In this document: positions 45,601 through 53,002 of the stretch, in pieces | Position numbering within the stretch: position 1 is the first letter of the stretch | Layout of the letters: every line of letters starts with the position of its first letter | Origin: an uncultured Erysipelotrichaceae bacterium | GTDB lineage: Bacteria; Bacillota_I; Bacilli_A; Erysipelotrichales; Erysipelotrichaceae | Direction: 5' to 3' | Assembly (NCBI GenBank): GCA_947385085.1 | Contig: CANDJN010000007.1 | Span: 4,458 to 68,457, forward strand | Length of the DNA stretch: 64,000 nt | The notes under the pieces: generated by a model | The model's input: only the letters and a program-made list of their open reading frames with translations | What the model was told of the DNA's origin: nothing | Database searches by the model: none | Program-made: the position numbers and the translations under genes

Positions 45601-45677
45601 TGTTAAAAGAGAACATCCCATATGGCATTGAAGTATGCAAACAAAAAGAAGGCAGCAGTATTCGTATGCTGATTTAG
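42666..45677 (+). CDS. sbcC: Exonuclease subunit SbcC (Rad50-like ATPase)
   Basis: 1003 residues. The N-terminal ATPase lobe has LSLQAFGPYVKRQ and Walker A GATGAGKT. Two long coiled coils, unusually rich in Gln, flank a zinc hook, CPIC, near residue 507. The C-terminal lobe has the signature SLSGGEKFLVSLALSLALS and Walker B MFIDEGFGSLD. SbcC gates DNA to SbcD. The Gln-rich coil (many CAG/CAA codons) produces long antisense open frames with no sign of being genes. The sirtuin gene follows after 15 bases and may be co-transcribed. Confidence 0.96.
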   Translation: MRIERLSLQAFGPYVKRQDINLEELAKHHLFLIRGATGAGKTVILDAITYALYGKSSGGERGDLQAMRSRLASDDLPTTVELIFSIHAKRYRFYREIKIGKKRNGEPLYKMNVNGGELRNGTFYPFFENCKISALEKQAEKLIGFTHAQFIRTVMLPQGKFERLLVSNSEEKQEILKTLFESDKWNALCEVMSEQCKQKKLELDLLQQQRSDCLVQGNVSTWEEFVQRCEQLKLQEQTENKILQEEKIKWDSFRKMLEEQITLHQCAQRLQANREQLQKLSSQGEAMRQLREQVRIAQSYQQIFPYVKAWQEESIRLQEITGQKQQSFLSKLHYEERRKELQKQQPQWEVKQQRCEEAKQLQAQWEEQLEHWQQRRQWEAQEQTMKQQLAQVLHDQKTLDEQVQSIIKQEQYYRENEQRFHQKYDDYLQWVKEESLWQQRKEAQISEQQITQQLAAWNEQIHMHEVDLKQAQVAKQVAQSAHEKLYQKYLDDSAALLSSLLQEGEPCPICGSIEHPYQKKARTQLVEHHRLQDAKEQWEKCQSQTQELQTWLKQAALRKKELQVRVTQQQARRSALGTPYSHGEHEQVRKRIDEAQQAQKQLAVQKQAWDECVVQRQEQEQKIASLQKQEQEYRQQLAILHTKMQERFAQEVWVDENLLQQQIAEQKAAVQTAQEQITAWKSEWEQVQIALAQQQTSYQHYEAQWLLQQEKVQQCKIALEQQNYADLDWNASLPNANEITQMEEKLKDYDLALERIQGAIHEWEEQLQGKELLDLAQLKQQCSQSEKAYHQHYQHHLELQSQRERIVELQQQYQRVQDAYEMALLQYHKRSDFVKAMRGDTGIGIERYVLGIMLSSITQTANELLRHVHGGRYAIYRSDEATGKKRKFGLELSIYDSHSCSLRSVVSLSGGEKFLVSLALSLALSTVVQSRSGSVVMETMFIDEGFGSLDEQSIADAMQLLHHMTKGKGWIGIISHVELLKENIPYGIEVCKQKEGSSIRMLI

Positions 45678-45692
45678 AAAAGAGGAATAAAA

Positions 45693-46430
45693 ATGATTGA
45701 TACATTGGTATCTTATCTTAACGAAAGCACAACGGCCGTTTTTTTCGGCGGTGCCGGTGTCAGCACGGAATCAGGAATTCCTGATTTTCGCTCTAGTGCC
45801 GGTATTTATAGTCATAAGACATATCCTTATCCGGCGGAGCATATGATCTCTGCGGATTTCTTTTATGCTCATCCGAATCAATTTTATGATTTTTATTTTC
45901 ATGAGATGATTTATCCGGATGCCAAGCCGAATGCAGCTCACACCGCTTTGGCAAAATTGGAGAAAATGGGCAAATTGAAGGCGGTCATTACGCAGAATAT
46001 TGATGGCTTGCATCAAGCGGCAGGCAGTCGGGAAGTGCTGGAACTTCACGGATCTGTTCATCGCAATCGCTGTATCCATTGTCATGCGCCTTATGATTTG
46101 GCTGCGATGTTGGCGCAGCGAAATAGCGTTCCACACTGTCCCAAATGTCATCATATTTTGAAGCCGGAAGTGGTGCTTTATGGCGAGGCATTGGATGGTA
46201 ACGTAATGGAGCGTGCTATCGCTTATATTGCATCCGCAGATTTGTTAATTGTTGGAGGAACTTCGCTTGTCGTTTATCCGGCAGCTGGCCTGCTGCGCTA
46301 TTTTAAAGGTAAGCATCTTGTTTTAATTAACCGTTCCCATACGGCGATGGACGATCTTGCCGATGTGGTAATTCATGAGGCGATCGGCGAAGTGATGAAT
46401 AAAGTGATGGCTCAATTAACAACTATTTAA
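45693..46430 (+). CDS. Sir2-family NAD-dependent protein deacylase
   Basis: 245 residues. NAD-binding GAGVSTESGIPDFRSS, the TQNIDGLHQAAG segment, the catalytic histidine in ELHGSVHRNRC, and the structural zinc cysteines (127, 130, 149, 152 in CIHC ... CPKC) are all present. GGTSLVVYPAAGLL closes the nucleotide site. It removes acetyl or longer acyl groups from lysines, releasing nicotinamide, which the pncA-pncB pair in this window could recycle. AGAGGAA precedes the ATG. Length is standard for bacterial sirtuins. Confidence 0.94.
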   Translation: MIDTLVSYLNESTTAVFFGGAGVSTESGIPDFRSSAGIYSHKTYPYPAEHMISADFFYAHPNQFYDFYFHEMIYPDAKPNAAHTALAKLEKMGKLKAVITQNIDGLHQAAGSREVLELHGSVHRNRCIHCHAPYDLAAMLAQRNSVPHCPKCHHILKPEVVLYGEALDGNVMERAIAYIASADLLIVGGTSLVVYPAAGLLRYFKGKHLVLINRSHTAMDDLADVVIHEAIGEVMNKVMAQLTTI

Positions 46431-46539
46431 ATGGTGTTATTCTTACAAGATTCATAAATATAGAAAAACTGTCTTACTTTATTGTAGGATGCTTTTGCTC
46501 ATATAAAGTGATAATTTAAAGAATTAGGGGAGAAAGAAG

Positions 46540-47100
46540 ATGGAGCTAATACAATTTCCACAAAAGAATGATGACGCTGATATCGCAGACAAAATTATTT
46601 CTTTAGAAAATACTGTGTGGTTTCAAGATAAAGAAGATAGCGTATTTCCATCAGCACCAGATACTTATGTGACATCGTTTGTCTTAATGGAGGATAACAT
46701 CGCGATTTGTCATGTGGGAGTAAGGAAAACTATTTTATATCATATTGGTGAAGAGTATATAGCCTATGGACTGAGTGAAGTAGTAACGCATCCTCATTAC
46801 CAGGGAAGAGGTTTCGCATCCCAAACCATAAAAAAGGCCGCGCAGTTCATTATTGCGCAACAACCCGATATCAGTATTTTTACCTGTACAAAAGAAAAGG
46901 TTGAATTTTATCAACGATGTGGCTGGGATGCTATGCCGGGAACATCTTTTGTTGGTGGTACGATAGAGAAACCATTTCGCAGTGACAGCATGAATTTAAT
47001 AACAATGATGATGTTTCTGTCCCTCAAAAGCAAGCAACATAGGAAGGATTTTGAAAATACAGATGTCATTTTTGAATTAGGGGAAAATCAGCTTTGGTAA
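46540..47100 (+). CDS. GNAT family N-acetyltransferase
   Basis: 186 residues. The acetyl-CoA loop is VVTHPHYQGRGFASQTIKKA near residues 87-106, preceded by a strand with YGLSEV and followed by FTCTKEKVEFYQRCGW. This matches the aminoglycoside 2'-acetyltransferase-like GNAT branch in outline. Substrate unknown. AGGGGAGAAAG precedes the ATG. It is the last gene before a 650-base gene-free tract beside tRNA-Lys. Confidence 0.8.
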   Translation: MELIQFPQKNDDADIADKIISLENTVWFQDKEDSVFPSAPDTYVTSFVLMEDNIAICHVGVRKTILYHIGEEYIAYGLSEVVTHPHYQGRGFASQTIKKAAQFIIAQQPDISIFTCTKEKVEFYQRCGWDAMPGTSFVGGTIEKPFRSDSMNLITMMMFLSLKSKQHRKDFENTDVIFELGENQLW

Positions 47101-47506
47101 AGTATCGTTTGTGTAACAGTGGAAGATGAAAAACTTAAGCATTGATGCGTTTTAGATGATTAGACCTTTGACTGCGACACACTCTCTGTGCCATAACTAT
47201 GATCTGACAAAGCATCAAGCACGAATAACTAAGTATGCAAGGGCCTTATACTAGTGATGATCTAATCAAATTAGCTGAATTCACAAACGCAGTTTTAGTA
47301 TATCGACTGGAAACAGGCAAGGTAATTTCAATGCTTACTTCTTTTTACTCAAAGTATGCATACCAGCATAGTTCCCTACTCCTTAACTTGGTTGTATTAT
47401 ACTGGCGCTATTTGTATTAGAGACAATCATTTGCATGATGACATGTCGCTATACTCTGTTATATACTATTTCATGCCGTTATAGGCTGTTACAGCAAAAA
47501 AATATT
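47101..47506. other. Gene-free tract, first part
   Basis: This AT-rich stretch holds only a 61-codon open frame (47235-47420) with no ribosome site and no recognisable product. I see no promoter, terminator or RNA gene. It leads into the repeat cluster at 47507 and may be decayed mobile DNA next to a tRNA. Confidence 0.4.
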
Positions 47507-47656
47507 ACTGTCTATGATATTTGCTTATACTGTTATTATTCTACTGTTATTTTTCGTTATGAGAGGTGGCTTTTTTGTGTTTTAGCATGAATTTTACACT
47601 GCATTTATACTGCATTTTGGCCTCGAATACTGCATATTTGCATTTCTACTGCACAA
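47507..47656. repeat. Cluster of short ACTG direct repeats beside tRNA-Lys
   Basis: Two related words recur. ACTGTCTAT/ACTGTTATT begins at 47507, 47529 and 47543. ACTGCATTT-type copies begin at 47598, 47609, 47629 and 47648 (the last as ACTGCACAA). The second group is spaced 11, 20 and 19 bases apart, close to whole helical turns, as expected for sites bound on one face of DNA. The cluster lies about 100 bases beyond the 3' end of tRNA-Lys, where integrases act, so integrase arm sites of a lost element are a possibility. Confidence 0.45.
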
Positions 47657-47700
47657 AATTTACACTTGAATGCTATAAATCGCATAGCTTTTTGGCAAAG

Positions 47701-47740
47701 AAAAAAAGCGTTTCGCCCTTTATTTAAAGGCTAAACCGCT
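47701..47740 (-). terminator. Terminator downstream of tRNA-Lys
   Basis: Minus-strand hairpin of AGCGGTTTAGCCTTT with AAAGGGCGAAACGCT, followed by a T run (A run at 47701-47707 on the plus strand). Confidence 0.75.
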
Positions 47741-47751
47741 ATTTTTTTTAA

Positions 47752-47827
47752 TGGTGACCCCTCAGGGAATCGAACCCTGGACCCACTGATTAAGAGTCAG
47801 TTGCTCTGCCAGCTGAGCTAAGGAGTC
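47752..47827 (-). tRNA. tRNA-Lys (CTT)
   Basis: 76 bases with encoded CCA. Acceptor GACTCCT pairs with AGGGGTC (one T-G). The D arm is AGCTCAGCTGGCAGAGC, the anticodon loop CTCTTAA gives CTT, and the T arm has GGTTCGATTCC. Confidence 0.97.
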
Positions 47828-47845
47828 ATATGTAGCTGCTTGACT

Positions 47846-47873
47846 ATTATAACAAATTATAAATAAATTTCAA
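47846..47873 (-). promoter_or_regulatory. Promoter of tRNA-Lys
   Basis: Minus strand: TTGAAA (47868-47873), a 16-base spacer and TATAAT (47846-47851), 18 bases before the tRNA. Confidence 0.75.
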
Positions 47874-47903
47874 GACCTTTTTGGTATTTTCTGATTAAAG
47901 AAT

Positions 47904-47932
47904 TTGACAAATGATTTTGCTTATGATATTAT
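47904..47932 (+). promoter_or_regulatory. Strong promoter of infC-rpmI-rplT
   Basis: A consensus TTGACA (47904-47909), a 17-base spacer ending in TGA, and TATTAT (47927-47932). Confidence 0.8.
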
Positions 47933-47939
47933 AAGCAAG

Positions 47940-48088
47940 CAGAAAAGTGAATGGAAAGTAGAAGCACCCCTTCTCACCTGATATCTGAAGATATAGGTAA
48001 ATGCCGTATTACTCTTATGATTAAGATAACACATGACAGCGGGTGCGTATGCGTCCGCTTTTCTTATGGCAGTAAATTGGAGGTGTCT
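47940..48088 (+). promoter_or_regulatory. infC leader (L20-type autoregulatory leader)
   Basis: The transcript starts with GAAGCACCCCTTCTCACCTGA, a segment typical of Firmicutes infC leaders bound by ribosomal protein L20. A hairpin with a T-rich tail follows at 48038-48065, just before the ribosome site. Feedback by L20, encoded in the same operon, is the established mechanism for this leader type. The identification here is by eye, not by covariance model. Confidence 0.75.
48038..48065 (+). terminator. Leader attenuator upstream of infC
   Basis: AGCGG(GTGCG) pairs with (CGT)CCGCT around a short loop, followed by TTTTCTT; placed in the leader rather than at an operon end. Confidence 0.7.
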
Positions 48089-48628
48089 ATTATAAATAAA
48101 AAAGTTATTCCGAACAATGTAAACGACGATCTTGTAAACGAAAAAATTCGTTTCAAGGAAGTGATGGTCATCGATAAGGATGGCACAAAGCTGGGAATTA
48201 AATTACGTCGTGAAGCCTTGGATATTGCATATGATCAGGAACTGGATCTGTTATGCGTAGCTCCCAATGCAACACCGCCGGTATGTAAGGTACTGGATTA
48301 CGGACGGTATCGCTTTGAACAGCAGAAAAAAGCAAAGGAAGCCAAAAAGAAGCAACATGTTACCGAGGTGAAGCCATTGCGTTTATCGCCGGTCATTGAC
48401 AAGCATGATTTTGACACAAAAATGCGTCATGCTCGTAGCTGGATTGAAGATGGAATGAAAGTGAAGGTGGATATGCGCTTTCGCGGTCGTCTCATCACGC
48501 GGCTTGAGGTCGGTAAGAAAATTATGAATAGCTTTATTGAAGAAATATCTGACATTGCGAATGTAGAAAAACGTCCTTCCTTGGAAGGCAATACAATGTC
48601 AACGGTATTGGCACCGAAAAAGAAATAA
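48089..48628 (+). CDS. infC: Translation initiation factor IF-3, apparent ATT start
   Basis: About 179 residues. The N-domain has VNDDLVNEKIRFKEVMVIDKDG and the C-domain ends in KPLRLSPVIDKHDFDTKM ... VEKRPSLEGNTMS. IF-3 binds the 30S subunit and checks start codons. GGAGG (48079-48083) sits five bases before ATT 48089 and eight before ATA 48092, with no ATG/GTG/TTG nearby. The open frame from 47951 would run through the regulatory leader. An ATT start matches the known infC of E. coli, where IF-3 rejects its own non-canonical start. ATA 48092 is a possible alternative. Confidence 0.93.
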   Translation: MINKKVIPNNVNDDLVNEKIRFKEVMVIDKDGTKLGIKLRREALDIAYDQELDLLCVAPNATPPVCKVLDYGRYRFEQQKKAKEAKKKQHVTEVKPLRLSPVIDKHDFDTKMRHARSWIEDGMKVKVDMRFRGRLITRLEVGKKIMNSFIEEISDIANVEKRPSLEGNTMSTVLAPKKK

Positions 48629-48653
48629 GTAAATGAAGTAGGAGGTTTCGATT

Positions 48654-48848
48654 ATGCCAAAAATGAAGAGTCATAGAGGTTTAGCAAAACGTGTTAAAAA
48701 AACCGGATCCGGTAAGTTGAAAAGAAGTCATGCGTATACTTCTCATCGTTTCCATGGAAAAACGCAGAAGCAAAAACGTCATTTGCGTAAAGCGTCTACG
48801 GTACACAACACAGATTTCAAGCGTATCAAACTGATGTTAAAGAAATAG
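48654..48848 (+). CDS. rpmI: 50S ribosomal protein L35
   Basis: 64 residues, strongly basic. The N-terminus [20 protein letters not shown] and the HRFHGKT segment are diagnostic. It lies between infC and rplT as in most bacteria, 25 bases after infC, with AGGAGG before the ATG. Confidence 0.97.
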   Translation: MPKMKSHRGLAKRVKKTGSGKLKRSHAYTSHRFHGKTQKQKRHLRKASTVHNTDFKRIKLMLKK

Positions 48849-48866
48849 TGAAGGAGGAATACAGAT

Positions 48867-49235
48867 ATGGCAAGAGTAAAAGGCGGATATACAACACGTC
48901 GCAGAAGAAAAAAAGTATTAAAGTTAGCAAAGGGATACTTCGGTTCGAAGCATCTGTTATATCGTACTGCCCATGAGCAGGTAATGCATTCTTTCAAATA
49001 CGCATATAATGATCGTAAAGATTTGAAAAGCAATATGCGTAAATTGTGGATTGCTCGTATCAATGCGGCAGCTCGCTTGAATGATATGAGCTATTCCAAG
49101 CTTATGCATGGATTAAAATTAGCTAATGTTACAATTAATCGGAAAATGCTGAGTGAGATTGCGATTGCCGATCCGAAGGGCTTTACGACAATTTGCGATA
49201 AGGCAAAAAAAGCCTTAGAAAAAGACGGAGAATAA
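48867..49235 (+). CDS. rplT: 50S ribosomal protein L20
   Basis: 122 residues. [32 protein letters not shown] and [11 protein letters not shown] identify L20. It binds 23S rRNA during early 50S assembly and probably represses this operon through the leader at 47940. AGGAGG precedes the ATG. Length is slightly above the common 117-119. Confidence 0.97.
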   Translation: MARVKGGYTTRRRRKKVLKLAKGYFGSKHLLYRTAHEQVMHSFKYAYNDRKDLKSNMRKLWIARINAAARLNDMSYSKLMHGLKLANVTINRKMLSEIAIADPKGFTTICDKAKKALEKDGE

Positions 49236-49265
49236 GAAAACCGTATCTTTTCTATACATGCAAGA

Positions 49266-49326
49266 GGACTGTAATGACATAGTTGGTTTTTACTTAAAAC
49301 AAGCAGTTGTGATTACAGCCTTTTTT
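49266..49326 (+). terminator. Intrinsic terminator of infC-rpmI-rplT
   Basis: GGACTGTAATGAC pairs imperfectly with GTGATTACAGCC, followed by six T residues; the loop is long and AT-rich. Confidence 0.7.
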
Positions 49327-49476
49327 GTATATGAATGGATTACTTTGACATATGATTACGTCGGCATAAAGATATTATAAACGCAAAGAATTAGCGATAA
49401 TCGAAAGTTTCATAATAAATGTTGATGCTGGATTTGTATAAAAAAGCCAAATGTACATCAAATCATTGTTGAAAAT

Positions 49477-49503
49477 AAAAAAACTCCCTTTTCAGGAAGT
49501 GTT
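49477..49503 (-). terminator. Terminator after tRNA-Leu
   Basis: Minus strand: ACTTCC / GGGAGT stem around TGAAAA, then seven T residues, just beyond the tRNA-Leu 3' end. Confidence 0.75.
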
Positions 49504-49510
49504 TTACCAA

Positions 49511-49597
49511 TGGTGGGAACGGTGGGACTTGAACCCACACGGGATTTCTCCCAACGGATTTTAAGTCCGTTGCGTCTGCCTATTCCGCCACGATCCC
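49511..49597 (-). tRNA. tRNA-Leu (TAA)
   Basis: 87 bases with encoded CCA and a long variable arm. Anticodon loop CTTAAAA gives TAA. GTGGCGGAATAGGCAGACGC is the usual Leu D-arm region. The acceptor GGGATCG / CGTTCCC has a T-T mismatch at position 5:68. Confidence 0.95.
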
Positions 49598-49599
49598 AA

Positions 49600-49673
49600 T
49601 GGAGGTTCCGACCAGATTTGAACTGGTGATCACAGAGTTGCAGTCTATTGCCTTACCACTTGGCTACGGAACC
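49600..49673 (-). tRNA. tRNA-Cys (GCA)
   Basis: 74 bases with encoded CCA. Acceptor GGTTCCG / CGGAACC, discriminator T, anticodon GCA in CTGCAAC. It lies two bases upstream of tRNA-Leu, so the two form one transcript. Confidence 0.96.
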
Positions 49674-49697
49674 ATACTTTTGAATCACTGCTATAAC

Positions 49698-49725
49698 ATT
49701 ATATACTAAATTGGCTAAAATGCAA
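49698..49725 (-). promoter_or_regulatory. Promoter of the tRNA-Cys/tRNA-Leu pair
   Basis: Minus strand: TTGCAT (49720-49725), a 16-base spacer and TATAAT (49698-49703), 24 bases before tRNA-Cys. Confidence 0.7.
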
Positions 49726-49850
49726 CACTAAAATAAGAAAAATCGCAAATTCATTGTTGGACAGGGCTTGCGATTCTGCTCTTTTTTCATTTATGGGTAT
49801 GAATTGAGGATGCCAGCGCATGCTAATTTTAGTGAAAGGATGGATGTGCT

Positions 49851-51176
49851 ATGGAACCCATCACATTTGAAAAAATAGCGCAATGGCAAAAGGCATATGA
49901 ACAAAACCAATTACAAAAGGTAGTGAGACATGCTGTTTATAATAATGCGCTGGAACAATGTGTCAATGTTCAGGAAAATATGACCAAGAATCAAAATCAT
50001 TTTTCGATAGAAATTGAAACACTGAAAGCTTCTAATCAGCTTACCAGCGGTCGATGCTGGATTTTTGCGGGTTTGAACCTGCTGCGTGAGGAGATCGCAA
50101 AGAACTTAAACCTAGAACAATTTGAGCTATCACAAAACTATATGGCCTTTTATGATAAGCTGGAAAAAATAAACACATTTTTAGAATTGGCGATTGCGAT
50201 GAGTGATAAGCCAATTGATGATCGTACCTTTGTCTGGCTTGTCACGAGTGGCGTTCAGGATGGTGGGCAGTGGGATATGTTTGTGAATCTGGTTAAAAAA
50301 TACGGTGTTATACCAAAAGATATGATGCCGGAAACGTATCAGAGTTCCAACACAGCAACGATGAATTTGCTGATCAATACGCGATTGCGTCGATTTGCCC
50401 AAGAAGTGCGCAATCTTCGTGATTTAGGGAAACATGAGGAAATCATTTCGCTGAAAGAAGAAGTGCTGCAAAAAATGTATGGGTTTTTGTGTACCTGTTT
50501 TGGTATCCCTCCTAAGCATTTCCGCTTTGCTTACGGGGATCGCAAGGGAAAGGTGCATCACTTGGAAGAAATGACGCCTCAGGAGTTTTATCAAAATCAA
50601 ATACGTTTGAGTTTAGATGACTATGTGAGTTTGATTCATGCACCTACCAAAGATAAGCCATTTTATGAGGTGTTTCAAGTAAAATACCTTGATCGTGCCG
50701 ATGGTTCATCCGTGCGTTATCTCAATTTGCCACTGGATGAATTTAAACAGGCTATCATCACGCAGCTAAAGGATGGCAAGCTAGTATGGTTTGGTAGTGA
50801 CTGCAATTCCTTCCAGGATCATCAAGGCGGCTTTTGGGATGATATGTCCTTTGATTATGGCAGCGCGTTTGAAATTGACTTCATGATCGATAAGGAAACG
50901 GCTTTGGATATGCGTGACAGCACAATGAATCATGCGATGGTGCTTAGCGGTGTAGACATACTTGATGAGAAATCGCTTAAATGGAAAATTGAAAACAGCT
51001 GGGGGGACACAAGCGGTAAAAATGGATATTTTGTTGCGAGCGATACCTGGTTTGATCGCTATGTCTATCAAGCGGTCATTCACAAACAATATTTAACAGC
51101 GGATCAACAATCGGTGTTGAATAAGGAGCCAAAGCTTTTAGAACCATGGGATCCGATGGGAACTCTCGCTCAATAA
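49851..51176 (+). CDS. pepC: Aminopeptidase C (C1B cysteine peptidase, bleomycin hydrolase family)
   Basis: 441 residues, the normal PepC length. The catalytic Cys is in TSGRCWIFAGLNLLREE (about residue 68), the His in NHAMVLSGVD and the Asn in WKIENSWGD. It forms a hexameric cytoplasmic peptidase that trims N-terminal residues. The C-terminus ends near the active site in this family, consistent with the short tail after DPMGTLAQ. GAAAGGA precedes the ATG. It is monocistronic with a strong terminator. Confidence 0.94.
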   Translation: MEPITFEKIAQWQKAYEQNQLQKVVRHAVYNNALEQCVNVQENMTKNQNHFSIEIETLKASNQLTSGRCWIFAGLNLLREEIAKNLNLEQFELSQNYMAFYDKLEKINTFLELAIAMSDKPIDDRTFVWLVTSGVQDGGQWDMFVNLVKKYGVIPKDMMPETYQSSNTATMNLLINTRLRRFAQEVRNLRDLGKHEEIISLKEEVLQKMYGFLCTCFGIPPKHFRFAYGDRKGKVHHLEEMTPQEFYQNQIRLSLDDYVSLIHAPTKDKPFYEVFQVKYLDRADGSSVRYLNLPLDEFKQAIITQLKDGKLVWFGSDCNSFQDHQGGFWDDMSFDYGSAFEIDFMIDKETALDMRDSTMNHAMVLSGVDILDEKSLKWKIENSWGDTSGKNGYFVASDTWFDRYVYQAVIHKQYLTADQQSVLNKEPKLLEPWDPMGTLAQ

Positions 51177-51193
51177 TCACAAACATACAGCAG

Positions 51194-51235
51194 AAGCTTA
51201 TGATGGAAAGCTGATTAAAATCATAAGCTTTTTTT
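51194..51235 (+). terminator. Intrinsic terminator of pepC
   Basis: A perfect 11-base-pair stem (AAGCTTATGAT / ATCATAAGCTT) around a 15-base loop, followed by a T run. Confidence 0.9.
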
Positions 51236-51502
51236 GTATGATTAATCATACCCTTAATATAGCAAAATATCAGTGATACTATCATCGTTTATAAATATTA
51301 CAATATCAGGCAGTTAAGCCACTCTTTTCAATTGTAAAAAAGCGTTTGCTCATTGCTTACCTATCAGGATTTCACAGATAGACAAGTCATATGACAACTT
51401 AAAAATTAACATTCTAATAAAGATTAAGTGCGAAAATTTGAACTTTTTGCCGTTTAAAAGTTTCTTTTAAGTAGAAAACAAAAAATGAAAGAGGTAAAAA
51501 TT

Positions 51503-52618
51503 ATGATATTAGAAGTTCGTTTTGAAAATTTTCGCTCAATGAAAAAACCTACAATATTTGATTTAAGTGCTGAAAGCATTTGTGAATTCAGAAATTCAAT
51601 TATGAAATGGAATCGCAACAAAACCGATGAATATCGTATTGTGCCGATGAAGTTGCTGTATGGACAAAATTCCAGTGGCAAGAGTAATTTACTGTTGGGC
51701 ATCAAGATCATGCAAGAGATCATTTCTGCAGGACGTATTGATATTCCTTTCAGCGTTCCCTATGAGCAGCTGGTTCATGTGAACGGTAAAGAGAAGCCGA
51801 TCAGTCTGGGGGTTTCTTTCATTTATGATGATCGCGTGATTGCTTATGACGTATGCTTTAATGAAAAAGAAGTAGTATCTGAAAAATTAACTGTGAATCG
51901 CTCGGTTATGTATCAGCGCAAAGGCTCCAAGCTGGATATGGCAAAAACCAATAAATCAGTAGAGTATTTGGATGAACAGCGCATCCCCAGTATTGAGATC
52001 AACGAAAAGCAGTTTAAACGCTATCATGGCGCTGACATTTTCTTGACACGTGGCTTTAAGAGCTTTATTGCGCCGACACTGGGTGGCATGATTCAAGATT
52101 ATTTTGAAAAACGATTATTTATCAGCATGGCTGCCGGTGATACACTGTTACAGCCGATTGCTTTGAAAAACGAAAAAGAAGTAAGTGCATTCTTAAAATC
52201 GGTAGACATCAAAGAACCGATTGATGGTTCGATACCACTGGCTGCCGGAACAACCCGCTTGATTAATTTCGCTGATATGTTATTTACGAAAATGAAAGAG
52301 GGCGGTGTTCTTGTTATGGATGAACTGGATACCTCATTGGATCCTAATCGCTTAATTCCGCTGTTATCTCGGCTGCATGATCCGAAGATCAATAAAAATG
52401 AAACTCAATTGGTGTTCTCTACCTTTAATCCGGTGTATCTCAATAAGTATTTTGTCCGCCGTGATGAAATCACTTTTGTGAGCAGAGAAAAGGATGGAAC
52501 CTCATTGAAAACCTTGATCGAGTATGCAAATCGCGAGAACAATTATATGCGCAAATATCTGAAGGGTGAATATAATACGATTGCACCGATTAATTATAAG
52601 ACGCTGTATCAGAGATAA
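51503..52618 (+). CDS. Solitary AAA-type ATPase (RecF/OLD-like, abortive-infection-like family)
   Basis: 371 residues. The N-terminus MILEVRFENFRSMKKPTIFDL is the usual start of this ATPase group. Walker A is YGQNSSGKSNLL (about 54-61) and Walker B is LVMDELDTSLDP. The sensor region reads LVFSTFNPVYL, where many relatives have a TTHN histidine. AAA_15/21-type proteins of this kind occur as RloA or AbiL-like defence ATPases, usually with a partner gene. None is seen here. I start at ATG 51503, eight bases after GAGG, rather than at 51485, where that site would lie inside the gene. A decayed copy of its 3' end follows at 52755. Confidence 0.7.
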   Translation: MILEVRFENFRSMKKPTIFDLSAESICEFRNSIMKWNRNKTDEYRIVPMKLLYGQNSSGKSNLLLGIKIMQEIISAGRIDIPFSVPYEQLVHVNGKEKPISLGVSFIYDDRVIAYDVCFNEKEVVSEKLTVNRSVMYQRKGSKLDMAKTNKSVEYLDEQRIPSIEINEKQFKRYHGADIFLTRGFKSFIAPTLGGMIQDYFEKRLFISMAAGDTLLQPIALKNEKEVSAFLKSVDIKEPIDGSIPLAAGTTRLINFADMLFTKMKEGGVLVMDELDTSLDPNRLIPLLSRLHDPKINKNETQLVFSTFNPVYLNKYFVRRDEITFVSREKDGTSLKTLIEYANRENNYMRKYLKGEYNTIAPINYKTLYQR

Positions 52619-52623
52619 CAGAG

Positions 52624-52652
52624 AAGGGACTGCTTAAAAAGCAGTCCTTTTC
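52624..52652 (+). terminator. Intrinsic terminator of the AAA ATPase gene
   Basis: AAGGGACTGCTT pairs with AAGCAGTCCTTTT around a short A loop, then TTTTCT. Confidence 0.88.
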
Positions 52653-52754
52653 TAAAATGAGAGGCAAATGTTAAGCGTCATATAAGATCAATGTTATTGA
52701 TGTGGGAAACTAAGAAATTTTCATGAAGGTGAAAAGATGATAAAGAAAAAACCT

Positions 52755-52841
52755 TATGATGAATCGCAGCGCTGAATATACAAATATCTGAAGGATGAAT
52801 ATCAACACACCGATAATAAGATTATCATAAGGTATATATAA
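52755..52841 (+). pseudogene. Decayed duplicate of the AAA ATPase 3' end
   Basis: The 384-base gap after the ATPase contains CAAATATCTGAAGGATGAAT (52781-52800), which matches 52552-52571 of the ATPase gene with one change. The similarity continues less exactly to 52820, and its frame encodes KYLKDEYQHTDNK against KYLKGEYNT...NYK. An in-frame stop lies just upstream (TGA at 52773). It is probably the tail of a lost tandem paralogue. The rest of the gap holds only a candidate extended -10 (TGGTATGAT, about 52970-52978) for the next gene. Confidence 0.55.
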
Positions 52842-53002
52842 TCATAGCGGAAATGTAAGCGCTTGACAAGGATATTTCGTTAAAAAATTGTTTACAAGTA
52901 AATGTTTTTAGCATTTTTAAAGTAGAACAATGCTCAAAACCGGAAAATCATAGCAAAATCATAGCTTCTATGGTATGATATTTGCATTGTGAAAGGCTGT
53001 TG

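Noticed and set aside
42666..45677. Repetitive CAG/CAA stretches as a possible satellite or CRISPR-like repeat
   Set aside because: They encode the glutamine-rich coiled coil of SbcC; there are no regular repeats and spacers.
47235..47420. 61-codon open frame in the gap after the GNAT gene
   Set aside because: No ribosome site, no promoter and no recognisable sequence pattern.
47951..48088. Longer infC reading frame starting at ATG 47951
   Set aside because: It would translate the L20-type leader and its attenuator hairpin, and lacks a ribosome site; the proper GGAGG is at 48079.
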